From the NCBI GenBank assembly GCA_031398055.1, contig JANNMS010000164.1, positions 1 through 58,591 on the forward strand: a DNA stretch of 58,591 nucleotides. The letters run 5' to 3'. The notes under the pieces were generated by a model. It had not been told where the DNA came from. It made no database searches and saw only the letters and a program-made list of their open reading frames with translations. The translations under genes and the position numbers were made by a program. The DNA is from M3007 sp031398055. Lineage in GTDB: Bacteria; Bacteroidota; Bacteroidia; Chitinophagales; Saprospiraceae. Shown here in pieces: positions 1 to 7,766 of the stretch. How positions within the stretch are numbered: position 1 is the first letter of the stretch; each line of letters starts with the position of its first letter.

Positions 1-61
1 ATGCCGTAGGCATGGCATTTTATCCGTGAATGTTGCTGCCAAAATGCCATGCCTACGGCAT
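1..61. repeat. Perfect inverted repeat (21-base arms)
   Basis: The arms at 1-21 and 41-61 are exact reverse complements (unit begins ATGCCGTAGGCATGGCAT) around a 19-base loop. A short T-run follows on the plus strand, so it could end transcription coming from the left. A related half-unit lies just after it, near 95-112. Confidence 0.85.
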
Positions 62-139
62 TTTTAATAAAACGCACTTCGATTTTCTACCTAAATGCCA
101 ACCCTACGGGTTTTTGAAATTTTAATGCGTTTGACCTGT

Positions 140-195
140 TAGAAAACATAAGATTTTGAAAATCAAAGTCTTATGTTTTCTAATGTGCCTTTGTG
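140..195. repeat. Inverted repeat, CACAAAGGCAC family copy 1
   Basis: The arms at 140-157 and 165-182 differ at one position. The right arm continues into a segment reading TGTGCCTTTGTGG, which is also found in the hairpin at 3022-3116 and, diverged, at 44786-44866. It lies just past the stop codon of the minus-strand nadC gene. Confidence 0.75.
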
Positions 196-225
196 GTTTT
201 AAAAAAGACTTTACGGTTTAAAAAA

Positions 226-1092
226 TCATTTCACAATTTTCAAACTCAAATCCAGCGGCTGCGAGGAATGTGTCAAAGCTCCCGACGACACAAAATCAAC
301 GCCTGTCAAAGCAAAACGACGCACATTTTGCAAAGTGATTCCGCCCGACGCCTCGGTCTCGAACTGCTTTCCGACGTGCGCCACGGCTTCCGCCAAAATC
401 GGGATTTCAAAATTATCGAACATCACGCGGGTAAAACCGCCGACCTTCATCGCCTCGTCCAACTCCACCAAATTCCGGACTTCGAGGGTCACGGGCAGGT
501 CGATTTTTTTCGATTTTTGATATTTCGCAGTTTGTTTCAAGGCCTCGGTGATGCCGCCAGCCGCGTCGATGTGGTTGTCTTTCAACATAATCCAATCGTA
601 CAAACCCCAGCGATAATTTTCACAACCACCGATTTTGACCGCCCATTTTTCCAAAAAACGGACGAGCGGCGTGGTTTTTCGGGTGTCCAAAATTTTCACC
701 GGCAAATCGCCCACCTCGAACGCAAAACGGCTCGCCGCAGTCGCAATCCCAGACATCCGCTGCATCGAATTCAAAACCAACCGCTCGGCTTTCAAAAGTG
801 CACGGGTGTTGCATTCGACCTCAAAAGCCACGTCGCCATAAAAAATATCTGCGCCATCTAACTTATTGATTTTCAACGAAACAGATGGGTCAACGGCTTT
901 AAAAATTTGCTCGGCCAAAGCCACGCCAGCCACCACGCCGTAATCTTTTACTTTCAAAACCGCACGGCTGCGGCTCGCTGCCGGGATGCAGGCATTTGAA
1001 GTGTGGTCGCCCGTCCGAACGTCTTCAAAAAGGGCGGATTTTATAAAATCTTGGATTTGTTTGTCCGTGATTTGGTTTGGTCTTTCAATCAT
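226..1092 (-). CDS. nadC: Nicotinate-nucleotide pyrophosphorylase (carboxylating)
   Basis: This enzyme joins quinolinate and phosphoribosyl pyrophosphate to make nicotinate mononucleotide, releasing CO2 and pyrophosphate, in the cytoplasmic de novo NAD pathway. At 288 residues the length is normal for the family. The sequence shows the N-terminal domain (with EDVRTGDHTS), the LDTRKTTP segment that binds phosphoribosyl pyrophosphate, the MLKDNHI loop, and the closing EASGGITLQN and SSGALTHS segments of the barrel domain. No nadA or nadB is nearby. The gene follows the outer-membrane protein gene at 1150-2049 by 57 bases on the same strand, so the two may be co-transcribed. Identification is secure from the continuous family motifs. 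Confidence 0.95.
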   Translation of the reverse strand: MIERPNQITDKQIQDFIKSALFEDVRTGDHTSNACIPAASRSRAVLKVKDYGVVAGVALAEQIFKAVDPSVSLKINKLDGADIFYGDVAFEVECNTRALLKAERLVLNSMQRMSGIATAASRFAFEVGDLPVKILDTRKTTPLVRFLEKWAVKIGGCENYRWGLYDWIMLKDNHIDAAGGITEALKQTAKYQKSKKIDLPVTLEVRNLVELDEAMKVGGFTRVMFDNFEIPILAEAVAHVGKQFETEASGGITLQNVRRFALTGVDFVSSGALTHSSQPLDLSLKIVK

Positions 1093-1149
1093 TTTTTTTA
1101 AAATTAAGAAATGAAAATATGAAAAAGGTTCTACTTTTTAAATCGTTTT

Positions 1150-2049
1150 TCAAAAACTAAAACCGACGCCAGCCTGAATCATATAATTAATGTCCTTGTC
1201 ATTTTGGAGTTGAAATCCGTTGGTCGCGCCGGTTTTGGTTTTTGAAAAATCGGCGTCGTTGTTCGTCACGTCGGCCAAACCAAATTGCAAACGCCCGCCA
1301 AAATACAGCGAGCGGCTGAGATAATATTTCAAATCACCGATCACAGCAAAATCAACGGTTTTGAACAATTTGCCCGTGCCGACCGGGTATTCGTAGTACG
1401 CACCGATGGTTTTTGGGATATTTACCGTTTGCGAGTTCAATTTTACGGCAATCGTTTCCGAGCCTTCGAGCGAGCCGCCGGGGTCGTTTTTGAGGTAATT
1501 GTGTTTCAGATTAAATTCCAAATTGCCCGTCGGATTGTTCAAATCCGCCGTGCGGCCAGCATATTTCAAGGAACCATCGCCCGACGAGGCGACCAAAAAT
1601 CCGACCGCCGCGCCCGCCCCGATTTCAAAATCGCGCCAGCGAAAAAAGGCAACAACCGGCAAATCAATGTAGGTATTTGAAATGTTGACGAGGTACTGGA
1701 CTTGGTCAGATTTTGTCAAAACCGCGCCGCTCGCCGCTGGAAAATACCGAAAAGAAGCATCCGGCGTGTTGGTTTGGAAGGTGTATTTTCCGCCGCGTTT
1801 TGAATAAAGAGCCTCGCCGCGCACGCCAAAATTGTCGGTAATTCGATAGCCAAAAGTCATCCCGATGTGAAAACCAGTGACGTTTTTCCAAGATTCGAGG
1901 TCAGCCCCGGCAGCGTCTTTTTCCGACGGACCGTCAAGCCGCGCGAAATTCAAACCCGTTTTGAAACCGTATTTAACCTGCGCCGGGAGCGCAAAAGCAG
2001 CCATCAAAAAGAGGCTGAAAAGGAGTGTTTTTGATGATTTTAAAGACAT
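1150..2049 (-). CDS. Outer-membrane beta-barrel protein, PorT-like
   Basis: A 299-residue protein with a signal peptide (hydrophobic run ending near FALPAQ, about residue 24), then alternating strands rich in glycine and aromatic residues, ending GVGFSF with a terminal phenylalanine as expected of an outer-membrane barrel. The early YGFKTGLNFA segment resembles the start of the broad Bacteroidota 'outer membrane beta-barrel / PorT-family' group. PorT itself belongs to the type IX secretion machinery, but this group is large and the true role cannot be told from sequence. It lies 57 bases upstream of nadC on the same strand. No enzymatic motif is visible. Confidence 0.75.
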   Translation of the reverse strand: MSLKSSKTLLFSLFLMAAFALPAQVKYGFKTGLNFARLDGPSEKDAAGADLESWKNVTGFHIGMTFGYRITDNFGVRGEALYSKRGGKYTFQTNTPDASFRYFPAASGAVLTKSDQVQYLVNISNTYIDLPVVAFFRWRDFEIGAGAAVGFLVASSGDGSLKYAGRTADLNNPTGNLEFNLKHNYLKNDPGGSLEGSETIAVKLNSQTVNIPKTIGAYYEYPVGTGKLFKTVDFAVIGDLKYYLSRSLYFGGRLQFGLADVTNNDADFSKTKTGATNGFQLQNDKDINYMIQAGVGFSF

Positions 2050-2064
2050 TTTTTTTAAAATTTA

Positions 2065-2161
2065 AACACCCCCAACCCCTGGAGGGGAGTGCATTTCGTT
2101 GAATTTGAAACAATTGCAAATGCTTTTTACAATTTGCTCCCCCTCAGGGGTTGGGGGTGTT
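2065..2161. repeat. GC-rich inverted repeat (25-base arms)
   Basis: The arms at 2065-2089 and 2137-2161 pair at 23 of 25 positions and are built from CACCCCCAACCCCT-type sequence around a 47-base loop. It fills the gap between two minus-strand membrane protein genes, touching the upstream side of the 1150-2049 gene. Confidence 0.8.
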
Positions 2162-2170
2162 CCACGTTTT

Positions 2171-2947
2171 TCAATAATAAATCTGCGCCGCTTTCCGCAA
2201 ATAAAACGGCACCGTCCAGCCCACCCGAAAACCATATCGAAGGTCAACACGATTTCCGGAAAGTTTCTTTTTTGCCAAAAAATCCCAGTCGCGGCGGCTT
2301 TTTGTAAAACCTTGGTTGAATTCAAAACCGGCGAAAAAATTGACCGTCCGCGATTTTCCCAAAAATTGGTAGCCCAAAAATTCATTCAAAGCGATGCCGC
2401 TCGTCAATCGGTCGTACCCTTTTCCATAATCTCCAGTGATTTGGGTGAGGCTGCGGGCATCGTCCTGCACCCGGATTTTGTGCAAAAGCCAACCGCCGCC
2501 GACCGTCACGCGAAGCCCCGCCCGTTTTTGGCCGCCAAAAGTAAAAATTTTACCGACCTGCCCGCCCAAATAATATCCGCGCTCGCGCAAAACGACCGAC
2601 GCAATTCCTAAATCGTTTCCGATGATAAATCCGCTGTCTGTCCGAATCGGTTCGAGCGGGTCTTCTTTCACATTTGTTCCGTACAAATAATGGCCATCGA
2701 TCCCTGCAAAAAAGTTGTTTTTGAAAATGAAATCCACGCCGCCGCCCAATGTGCCCGCGTTGCCAAAACGGTCGGCCAAATCGCCGCCAGGAAAATGAAA
2801 ACCGTAGCCCAAATGCACCAAAATCGCCGGGTCGGGCGCGTTGGTTTTTGCATTTTTGTCGGGTTCGTTGTGTTCCGGGAATTTTTGGGCGAACAGATTT
2901 TCGGTCGCAGCCCAAAAAAAGAGAAGTAAAAAAAGGAGAATTCGCAT
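2171..2947 (-). CDS. Outer-membrane beta-barrel protein, function unknown
   Basis: The frame is open from a TTG at 2992, but the ATG at 2947 is a better start because it places a signal peptide (MRILLFLLLFFWAA, cleavage near LFAQ) at the very N-terminus. The mature part, about 240 residues, has alternating strands with many Gly, Tyr and Phe residues (for example GYGFHFPGGDLADRFG near the start, which recalls small Bacteroidota surface barrels). I do not recognise a specific family. It lies downstream of the efflux operon on the same strand, but a 40-base-arm hairpin at 3022-3116 separates them, so it is probably a separate transcript. Confidence 0.65.
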   Translation of the reverse strand: MRILLFLLLFFWAATENLFAQKFPEHNEPDKNAKTNAPDPAILVHLGYGFHFPGGDLADRFGNAGTLGGGVDFIFKNNFFAGIDGHYLYGTNVKEDPLEPIRTDSGFIIGNDLGIASVVLRERGYYLGGQVGKIFTFGGQKRAGLRVTVGGGWLLHKIRVQDDARSLTQITGDYGKGYDRLTSGIALNEFLGYQFLGKSRTVNFFAGFEFNQGFTKSRRDWDFLAKKKLSGNRVDLRYGFRVGWTVPFYLRKAAQIYY

Positions 2948-3021
2948 CGCCGAGAAAATTTTGGGCGAAGGTCGGCAAAATGTTTTTTTCAAAAAGGGAG
3001 AATGTTTGAATGCAATTCCCG

Positions 3022-3116
3022 CAACTACTTTTTACCACAAAGGCACATCAGAAAACATAAGTTTTTAAAACAACTGCTTATGTTTTCTGATGTGCCTTTG
3101 TGGTAAAAAGTAGTTG
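3022..3116. repeat. Perfect inverted repeat, 40-base arms (CACAAAGGCAC family copy 2)
   Basis: The arms at 3022-3061 and 3077-3116 are exact reverse complements around a 15-base loop. Inside the arms is the core AACATAAG/CTTATGTT plus TGTGCCTTTGTGG shared with 140-195. It sits after the stop codon of the ABC ATPase gene (minus strand) and before the next gene. Confidence 0.9.
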
Positions 3117-3130
3117 TGGTGAGCAAATTT

Positions 3131-4030
3131 TCAAAGCAAATTGATAAACGTATCCTCAATATTCGGCTCAATCCGCGTGATTTCCACGTTTTCAAAACCT
3201 TGTTTTTTCAAAAAAACCTGCAACTCCCCGACCGCCGCGCCCGCCTGCAAACTCGCGTGGTGGCTGTCGCCAAATGCAAAACACGACACCGTCCCCGGCC
3301 ATTCGCGCACCGCTCCGAGCAATGCAAACATTTTATCCCCGCGCACGGCAAACAAGTTTTGGGTGTTTTTTCGAATGACGTTTGCTGGCGTGTCGTTTTC
3401 CAAAATCCGGCCTTTTTGAATCAGCGCGATGCGGTGGCAGCGGGTCGCCTCGTCCATGTAAGGCGTTGAAACTAAGATAGTTAGCCCCTGTTTTCCGAGC
3501 AAATCGAGCATGTCCCAAAATTCTTTTCGCGAAACCGGGTCAACGCCAGTCGTTGGTTCGTCGAGCAAAAGCACTTCCGGTTCGTGCACCAACGCGCAGG
3601 AAAGTGCCAATTTTTGCTTCATCCCGCCCGAAAGTTGCCCGGCGCGGCGGTCGGCAAACGGTTCGATTTGGCTGTAAATTGGTTTGATTCGGTCATAATT
3701 TTCGGCGACCGTCGTGCCAAAAACGGTGGCGTAAAATTCCAAATTTTCGCGCACGCTCAAATCTTGGTACAACGCAAAACGCCCCGGCATGTACCCAACC
3801 ATTTTTCGGATTTCGCGGTAATTTTTCACCACATCCAAATTATTCAAAATCGCCGTGCCGGAATCGGGTAGCAAAAGCGTGGTCAAAATGCGAAAAAGCG
3901 TCGTTTTTCCCGCCCCATCTGGCCCAATCAAGCCAAACAATTCGCCTTTCGCCACTTCCAGCGACACGTTTTCGAGTGCTTTGACTTCGCCTTTTTTGAA
4001 GGTTTTTGAAATATTTTGGATGGAAATCAT
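3131..4030 (-). CDS. ABC transporter ATP-binding protein (ABC-2 export type)
   Basis: This is the ATPase subunit of an ABC-2/CcmA-type exporter; ATP hydrolysis would drive export of a drug or lipid-like substrate. Visible motifs are Walker A (GPDGAGKTT), the signature LSGGMKQKLALSCAL and Walker B LLLDEPTTGVDP, followed by a switch region. I start it at the ATG at 4030 (299 residues, MISIQNISK). The frame is open to 4099, but those 23 extra codons would be translated from a period-7 repeat. It is the third gene of a minus-strand operon after the TolC-like and HlyD-like genes. The membrane permease that such an ATPase requires is absent from the window. Confidence 0.9.
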   Translation of the reverse strand: MISIQNISKTFKKGEVKALENVSLEVAKGELFGLIGPDGAGKTTLFRILTTLLLPDSGTAILNNLDVVKNYREIRKMVGYMPGRFALYQDLSVRENLEFYATVFGTTVAENYDRIKPIYSQIEPFADRRAGQLSGGMKQKLALSCALVHEPEVLLLDEPTTGVDPVSRKEFWDMLDLLGKQGLTILVSTPYMDEATRCHRIALIQKGRILENDTPANVIRKNTQNLFAVRGDKMFALLGAVREWPGTVSCFAFGDSHHASLQAGAAVGELQVFLKKQGFENVEITRIEPNIEDTFINLL

Positions 4031-4072
4031 TTTTGAGATTTTGGACTTTGGACACTGGACTTTGGATTTTTG
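4031..4072. repeat. Period-7 array (ACTTTGG unit) against an ABC gene start
   Basis: From 4038 the sequence reads as five 7-base units: ATTTTGG, ACTTTGG, ACACTGG, ACTTTGG, ATTTTTG. The array begins 7 bases from the start codon of the ABC ATPase gene and so occupies its translation-initiation region. Confidence 0.85.
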
Positions 4073-4100
4073 AAAATACGAAAAGCGGACGTGGTTCAAA

Positions 4101-4128
4101 GTTTATAGTTCATCGTTCATAGTTTTTT
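4101..4128. repeat. Period-7 array (GTTCATA unit) spanning the hlyD-like stop
   Basis: Four 7-base units, GTTTATA, GTTCATC, GTTCATA and GTTTTTT, run across 4101-4128. The stop codon of the HlyD-like gene (4117-4119, minus strand) lies inside the array. Confidence 0.85.
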
Positions 4129-5130
4129 GTCCGCCGTCCACCGAACATCGCCGTACATGCCGATTTTCAAAAACCCGTCGTTTGGCACTTCGATTTTTAC
4201 GGCGTACACCAAATTGGCGCGTTCGTTTTTTGTTTGAATGCTTTTTGGGGTAAATTCTGCCTTGTCGCTCACCCAAGTTATCGTCCCGGTGTACGTTTTT
4301 GGGGTCGCGTCGCCCTTCTCGCCCGGCTGACCGGTCGGACGGGGATTTATCTCAATTTTCAGCGGCTGCCCGAGTTTCAAATTTGGCAATTGTTCGCCCG
4401 TGACGTACGCCCGGAGCGTCAATTTTTCCAAATTCGCAATTTTGTAAAGTGCTTTGCCGGGCGCGGCCATTTCAAAACGTTCGACGTATTTTGAAAGCAC
4501 CGTGCCTTTGACGGGGTTCAAAATTTTGCAGCGTGAAATCTGGTCGTCAAGTTGTGCTTTTCGGGCGGCGAGCAGCTGTTTTTCACTCAAAATTCCACGA
4601 TTGGCGATGTCGGAAGATTCTGTTTGCGAGCGCATTTGCTGCTGTAAAACTTTGACTTGTGCTTGATTTGCCAAAATTTGTTTTTTTAAAATTGAAATTT
4701 GCCCGTTCGCGTCGTCCAGTTGTTTCGACGGCGCGGCCTGCGCTGCGACCAATTTTTTCAGCCGCGATTGCTCGTTTTCCAAAACCGAAAGTTGCTCGTT
4801 TTGGGTGGCGATTTGGCTTTCCTGCACGGCAATTTGGGTAGAAATGATTTGATTTTGCGGCGCGGCCTGCGTTTTTTTGAGTTCGAGGGCGCGTTCGCTG
4901 GCCGAAATTTGGTCTTTTTGCAAACCCAAACCCGTGCAATCAATCGCCCCGACCTCCTGTCCGGCTTCCAAATTTTGGCCTTCCGAAATCGAAAATTGGC
5001 GCAAAACGCCCGCAGCCTCGGCAGAAATGATGGTTTCTTGGGCTTCAAAAACGCCGGTCGCGTCGGGCGCGTTGCCGTTTTTGCCGCAGGCGGAAAGTAG
5101 AATCGCGATGAAAATGAAATGCTTTTTCAT
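4117..5130 (-). CDS. HlyD/MFP-family periplasmic adaptor lipoprotein
   Basis: Membrane fusion protein linking an inner-membrane exporter to a TolC channel. From the ATG at 5130 it has 337 residues: a lipoprotein signal (FIAILLSAC, cysteine at about residue 15), a biotinyl-lipoyl-like half (TIISAEAAGVLRQFSISEGQ), a long helical hairpin rich in Gln, Ala and Lys (about residues 75-195), then the second lipoyl half (GTVLSKYVERF) and a beta-barrel domain. The frame is open 12 codons further, to 5166, but the lipoprotein signal argues for 5130. It is the second gene of the operon; the TolC-like gene ends 128 bases upstream and the ABC gene begins 86 bases downstream. Confidence 0.88.
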   Translation of the reverse strand: MKKHFIFIAILLSACGKNGNAPDATGVFEAQETIISAEAAGVLRQFSISEGQNLEAGQEVGAIDCTGLGLQKDQISASERALELKKTQAAPQNQIISTQIAVQESQIATQNEQLSVLENEQSRLKKLVAAQAAPSKQLDDANGQISILKKQILANQAQVKVLQQQMRSQTESSDIANRGILSEKQLLAARKAQLDDQISRCKILNPVKGTVLSKYVERFEMAAPGKALYKIANLEKLTLRAYVTGEQLPNLKLGQPLKIEINPRPTGQPGEKGDATPKTYTGTITWVSDKAEFTPKSIQTKNERANLVYAVKIEVPNDGFLKIGMYGDVRWTADKKL

Positions 5131-5154
5131 ATTTTTTGATGTCTTTTTTGTGGT

Positions 5155-5248
5155 GAAATGGAACACGGATTTACAGGATTGGACACGGATTTTTTAGGTT
5201 TTAAATATTAAAATCCGTGTCCAATCCTTTTCATCCGTGTTCCATTTC
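5155..5248. repeat. Inverted repeat with ACGGATT-type units (39-base arms)
   Basis: The arms at 5155-5193 and 5210-5248 pair except for about four positions. The arms themselves are built from repeated ACACGGATT and GGATTGGACAC blocks. It fills most of the gap between the TolC-like and HlyD-like genes without a T-run, so it need not stop transcription of the operon. Confidence 0.8.
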
Positions 5249-5258
5249 AATCGCAGTT

Positions 5259-6539
5259 TTACAGTTTACCGTTTACAAAATCCAGCATCAATCTGGCCTG
5301 CGCCAACTGGATTTCGTGCAGCGCGGCATTCAACCGAGCGGTGGTTTCGAGGGTCGTTTCGGTCAAAAATTCAGTTTGGGTCAGTACGCCGTTTTCAACT
5401 TGCACGGCGGCGGTCGCCACAATTTTTTCCCGCAAATTGAGGATGGTTTTGTCTTTTTCCATCACCCGACCGAGCCGTTCGATTTCGCGGATTTGGTTTT
5501 GCTGGCGGACGTTGGTTTGCATCAAAAATTGGTCGCGCTGCGCCACCGTTTTTTCACCTTGAATTGCGAGTTGTTGCTGCTCGTGGCTGACCGATTTTGT
5601 ATAAAAATTTGACAAATTCCACCGAAAATTCAATCCAACAACGGCGTACGGCTCAAATTCATTTTTCAAAAAATTCAATCCCGGACGGCCATAACCCAGT
5701 GTTCCGATGGCATTTATCCTCGGTTTTGATTTCGTTCCGGTGAGTTTTGACTGCGCGCCGGTGAGTTGTTTTTGCAAATCAAAAAGCGAAATTTCAGGCC
5801 GTTCAACAGTCGTTGAAATTTGAAAACCGGCGGTCGCGGGCAGTTGCAATTTGTCATTTTCCGAAATTTTCAGCCCGGTCAACAATTCTAAACCGTCCAA
5901 CGCCGCGCGTTTTTTCGACTCAATTTCTTCGTTTTGCTGCTCCAATTCGAGCATCCGAACTTCGACGGATTGAATATTTGATGGAATCGCTGTGCCGTTT
6001 TTCACTTGTTCTTCGAGGCGGTTTTTGCGGTTTTTCAAGTCGAGTTGGCTTGCGGCGAGGATTTCAGATTGTTTCCCAGCCAGCACCGCCGCGCAAAAAA
6101 GTTGCAAAACCAGTTCGCGAGTGGCGTACAGATCGGTCTGCAATTTGGCCTGTTCGAGGGCGGTTTGGGTGGTTTGCAGGTCTTTTTGACCCCGATTTTG
6201 GCCGCCATCCCACAACGCATGGACGATTTCGAGGGTCAATTTGTATTGGTCTTTGCTCAAAGTTGGCACTTCAAAACCGGGCAAATTGATTTTGATGGGC
6301 AGTTCGGTGACTTCCGTTTGCCAAGTCGCCTGCCCGGCGAGCGCGATTTGCGGCAGGTTGTTTTTTTGTAAAATGGTCATCGCCTCGCGGTGCGCGGCGG
6401 CAATCAATTCGCTTTGCCGGGCAATCGGTTGGTGGCTGCGGGCGGCTTCGAGGCAGTCGGAAAGTGCGATGTTTTGCTGCGCTGCCGCCCAAAAATGGAG
6501 GCAAACGAACGCGGCTAAAAAAATGGTTTTTACCTGCAT
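5259..6539 (-). CDS. TolC-family outer-membrane efflux protein
   Basis: Outer-membrane channel component of a tripartite exporter. From the ATG at 6539 it has 426 residues, close to the family norm, beginning with a signal peptide (MQVKTIFLAAFVCLHFWAAA, cut before QQNIALSD). Two long helical repeats follow, with the typical LEAARSHQPIARQSE opening and the second-half segment NFRWNLSNFYTKSVSHEQ. The frame is open to 6767, but those 76 residues overlap the divergent upstream region and lack a plausible start. It is the first gene of the TolC/HlyD/ABC operon. Confidence 0.88.
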   Translation of the reverse strand: MQVKTIFLAAFVCLHFWAAAQQNIALSDCLEAARSHQPIARQSELIAAAHREAMTILQKNNLPQIALAGQATWQTEVTELPIKINLPGFEVPTLSKDQYKLTLEIVHALWDGGQNRGQKDLQTTQTALEQAKLQTDLYATRELVLQLFCAAVLAGKQSEILAASQLDLKNRKNRLEEQVKNGTAIPSNIQSVEVRMLELEQQNEEIESKKRAALDGLELLTGLKISENDKLQLPATAGFQISTTVERPEISLFDLQKQLTGAQSKLTGTKSKPRINAIGTLGYGRPGLNFLKNEFEPYAVVGLNFRWNLSNFYTKSVSHEQQQLAIQGEKTVAQRDQFLMQTNVRQQNQIREIERLGRVMEKDKTILNLREKIVATAAVQVENGVLTQTEFLTETTLETTARLNAALHEIQLAQARLMLDFVNGKL

Positions 6540-6621
6540 GGCGAAAAAATCCTTTGGTGAAAAACGGGACAAATGAAGGTTGAAACGCGGTAACTTTGGC
6601 AAAAAAATTAGAGAAAAAAGT

Positions 6622-7404
6622 ATGGATGCTGCTATTTCAATTTCGGCAAGAGAAAAAATCGGTGTGGCGAATGGCTCGCCGACGTTGGCACCCCAACATG
6701 AAAGTTCGGTGAAGATTCCGCGTCGCAAAAAACGGCGGATGCCCAGAACTTTTGAGGCGCGCGCCAACCTCGGTGTGCGCGAATTGCGCGTGCCAGCGAC
6801 GTGGGAAGAATATTTGGAACTTTCGGTGGACTGCGATTATCGGGTGCATTATCGCAACGGAAACATCATATCTTTCATTGAAATTGACGAAAAAACCAAA
6901 ACTATTATGGGAGAAGCCTCTATTCCGCACGAAATGCTGGTCATGCGTTTCGGAACTCAATTGTCCATTCTTCTAAATGAAACCGAATCGGATTTTTTGG
7001 TTTTGGGGAGCAATGCAAAAATTTTTATCGCCAGCGACCGGAAAGGATTTAATGCCGACGTGACGGTGGTAAAAGGCGAACCAATCGTTCAAAAATACAA
7101 ATACAATAAACGCACTTTGGAAGGCATCGTTAATCCGTGGCTGATTGTTGAAGTGCTTTCAACCAGCACCCGCAATTTTGATTTACTGGAAAAACTGAAC
7201 GATTACAAACAAATCCCCTCGCTCGAACAAATTATTTTGGCCGAGCAGGGCAGTGTCTGGGCTACGACTTTTATCAGAATCAACGAAAAAGAGTGGAAAA
7301 ACCTTGATTTTGATTTACTTTCTGAAAAAATCCCGGTGGCAGATGGATTTATCCCGATGGGAAAATTATTCGCCAAACCATTTGACCGTTTTGAAAATCC
7401 GTAA
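6622..7404 (+). CDS. Uma2-family (DUF820) putative endonuclease-fold protein
   Basis: Uma2 proteins have a PD-(D/E)xK restriction-endonuclease fold, and their biological role is largely unknown. The family pattern is visible from about residue 75: PATWEEYLEL, then GEASIPHEMLVMRFGTQLS, the acidic strand FNADVTVVKGEP, and the active-site strand NPWLIVEVLSTST followed by DLLEKLNDYKQIPSLEQ. The ATG at 6622 is preferred over an upstream TTG at 6580. The first 45 or so residues are basic and not typical of the family. It is divergent from the efflux operon and 14 bases upstream of the cupin gene, so the two may form an operon. Confidence 0.8.
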   Translation: MDAAISISAREKIGVANGSPTLAPQHESSVKIPRRKKRRMPRTFEARANLGVRELRVPATWEEYLELSVDCDYRVHYRNGNIISFIEIDEKTKTIMGEASIPHEMLVMRFGTQLSILLNETESDFLVLGSNAKIFIASDRKGFNADVTVVKGEPIVQKYKYNKRTLEGIVNPWLIVEVLSTSTRNFDLLEKLNDYKQIPSLEQIILAEQGSVWATTFIRINEKEWKNLDFDLLSEKIPVADGFIPMGKLFAKPFDRFENP

Positions 7405-7418
7405 AAATTTTATTCAAA

Positions 7419-7763
7419 ATGCAATTCAACATCGCAAAAATCACGCCTTTTGAAATCACGAAAGGCTTCACCGCACGCATGATCCACACCGAAAATATGA
7501 CCATCGCTTTTGTGGATGTCGAGGCGGGCGCGGTGCTGCCGGAGCACAGCCATCCGCACGAACAGGTGACGAATTTGTTGGAAGGCCAGTTTGAATTTGA
7601 CCTTGCCGGCGAAAAAATGCTGCTCGAACCGGGCAAAACGGTGGTCATTCCATCGCACGTCAAGCACAGCGGGCGGGCGATTTCGTGCTGCCGGATTTTG
7701 GATGTTTTTCAGCCGGTGCGCGAGGATTTTCGGAGCGGGGAAGTGGCGTATGCCGTGCGTTGA
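7419..7763 (+). CDS. Cupin-domain protein
   Basis: A 114-residue single-cupin protein. The first cupin motif is seen as PEHSHPHEQVTNLLEGQFEF (two or three histidines and a glutamate for metal binding) and the second as LEPGKTVVIPSHVKHSGRA. Such small cupins are metal-binding enzymes or sensors of varied specificity, and the substrate cannot be deduced. It follows the Uma2-like gene by 14 bases and converges with the GNAT gene, whose stop codon is only 4 bases away. Confidence 0.85.
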   Translation: MQFNIAKITPFEITKGFTARMIHTENMTIAFVDVEAGAVLPEHSHPHEQVTNLLEGQFEFDLAGEKMLLEPGKTVVIPSHVKHSGRAISCCRILDVFQPVREDFRSGEVAYAVR

Positions 7764-7766
7764 TTT

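Noticed and set aside
193..861. 222-codon open frame on the plus strand over nadC
   Set aside because: It is antisense to a clear nadC gene. The translated protein is basic and His/Arg/Gln-rich, as expected of an unused frame opposite this codon usage.
2062..2385. 107-codon frame across the palindrome at 2065-2161
   Set aside because: It overlaps the barrel gene and the palindrome, has no signal peptide and no motif.
3131..4099. Longer ABC ATPase beginning at 4099
   Set aside because: The 23 added residues would be read from a period-7 array; the family N-terminus starts cleanly at 4030.
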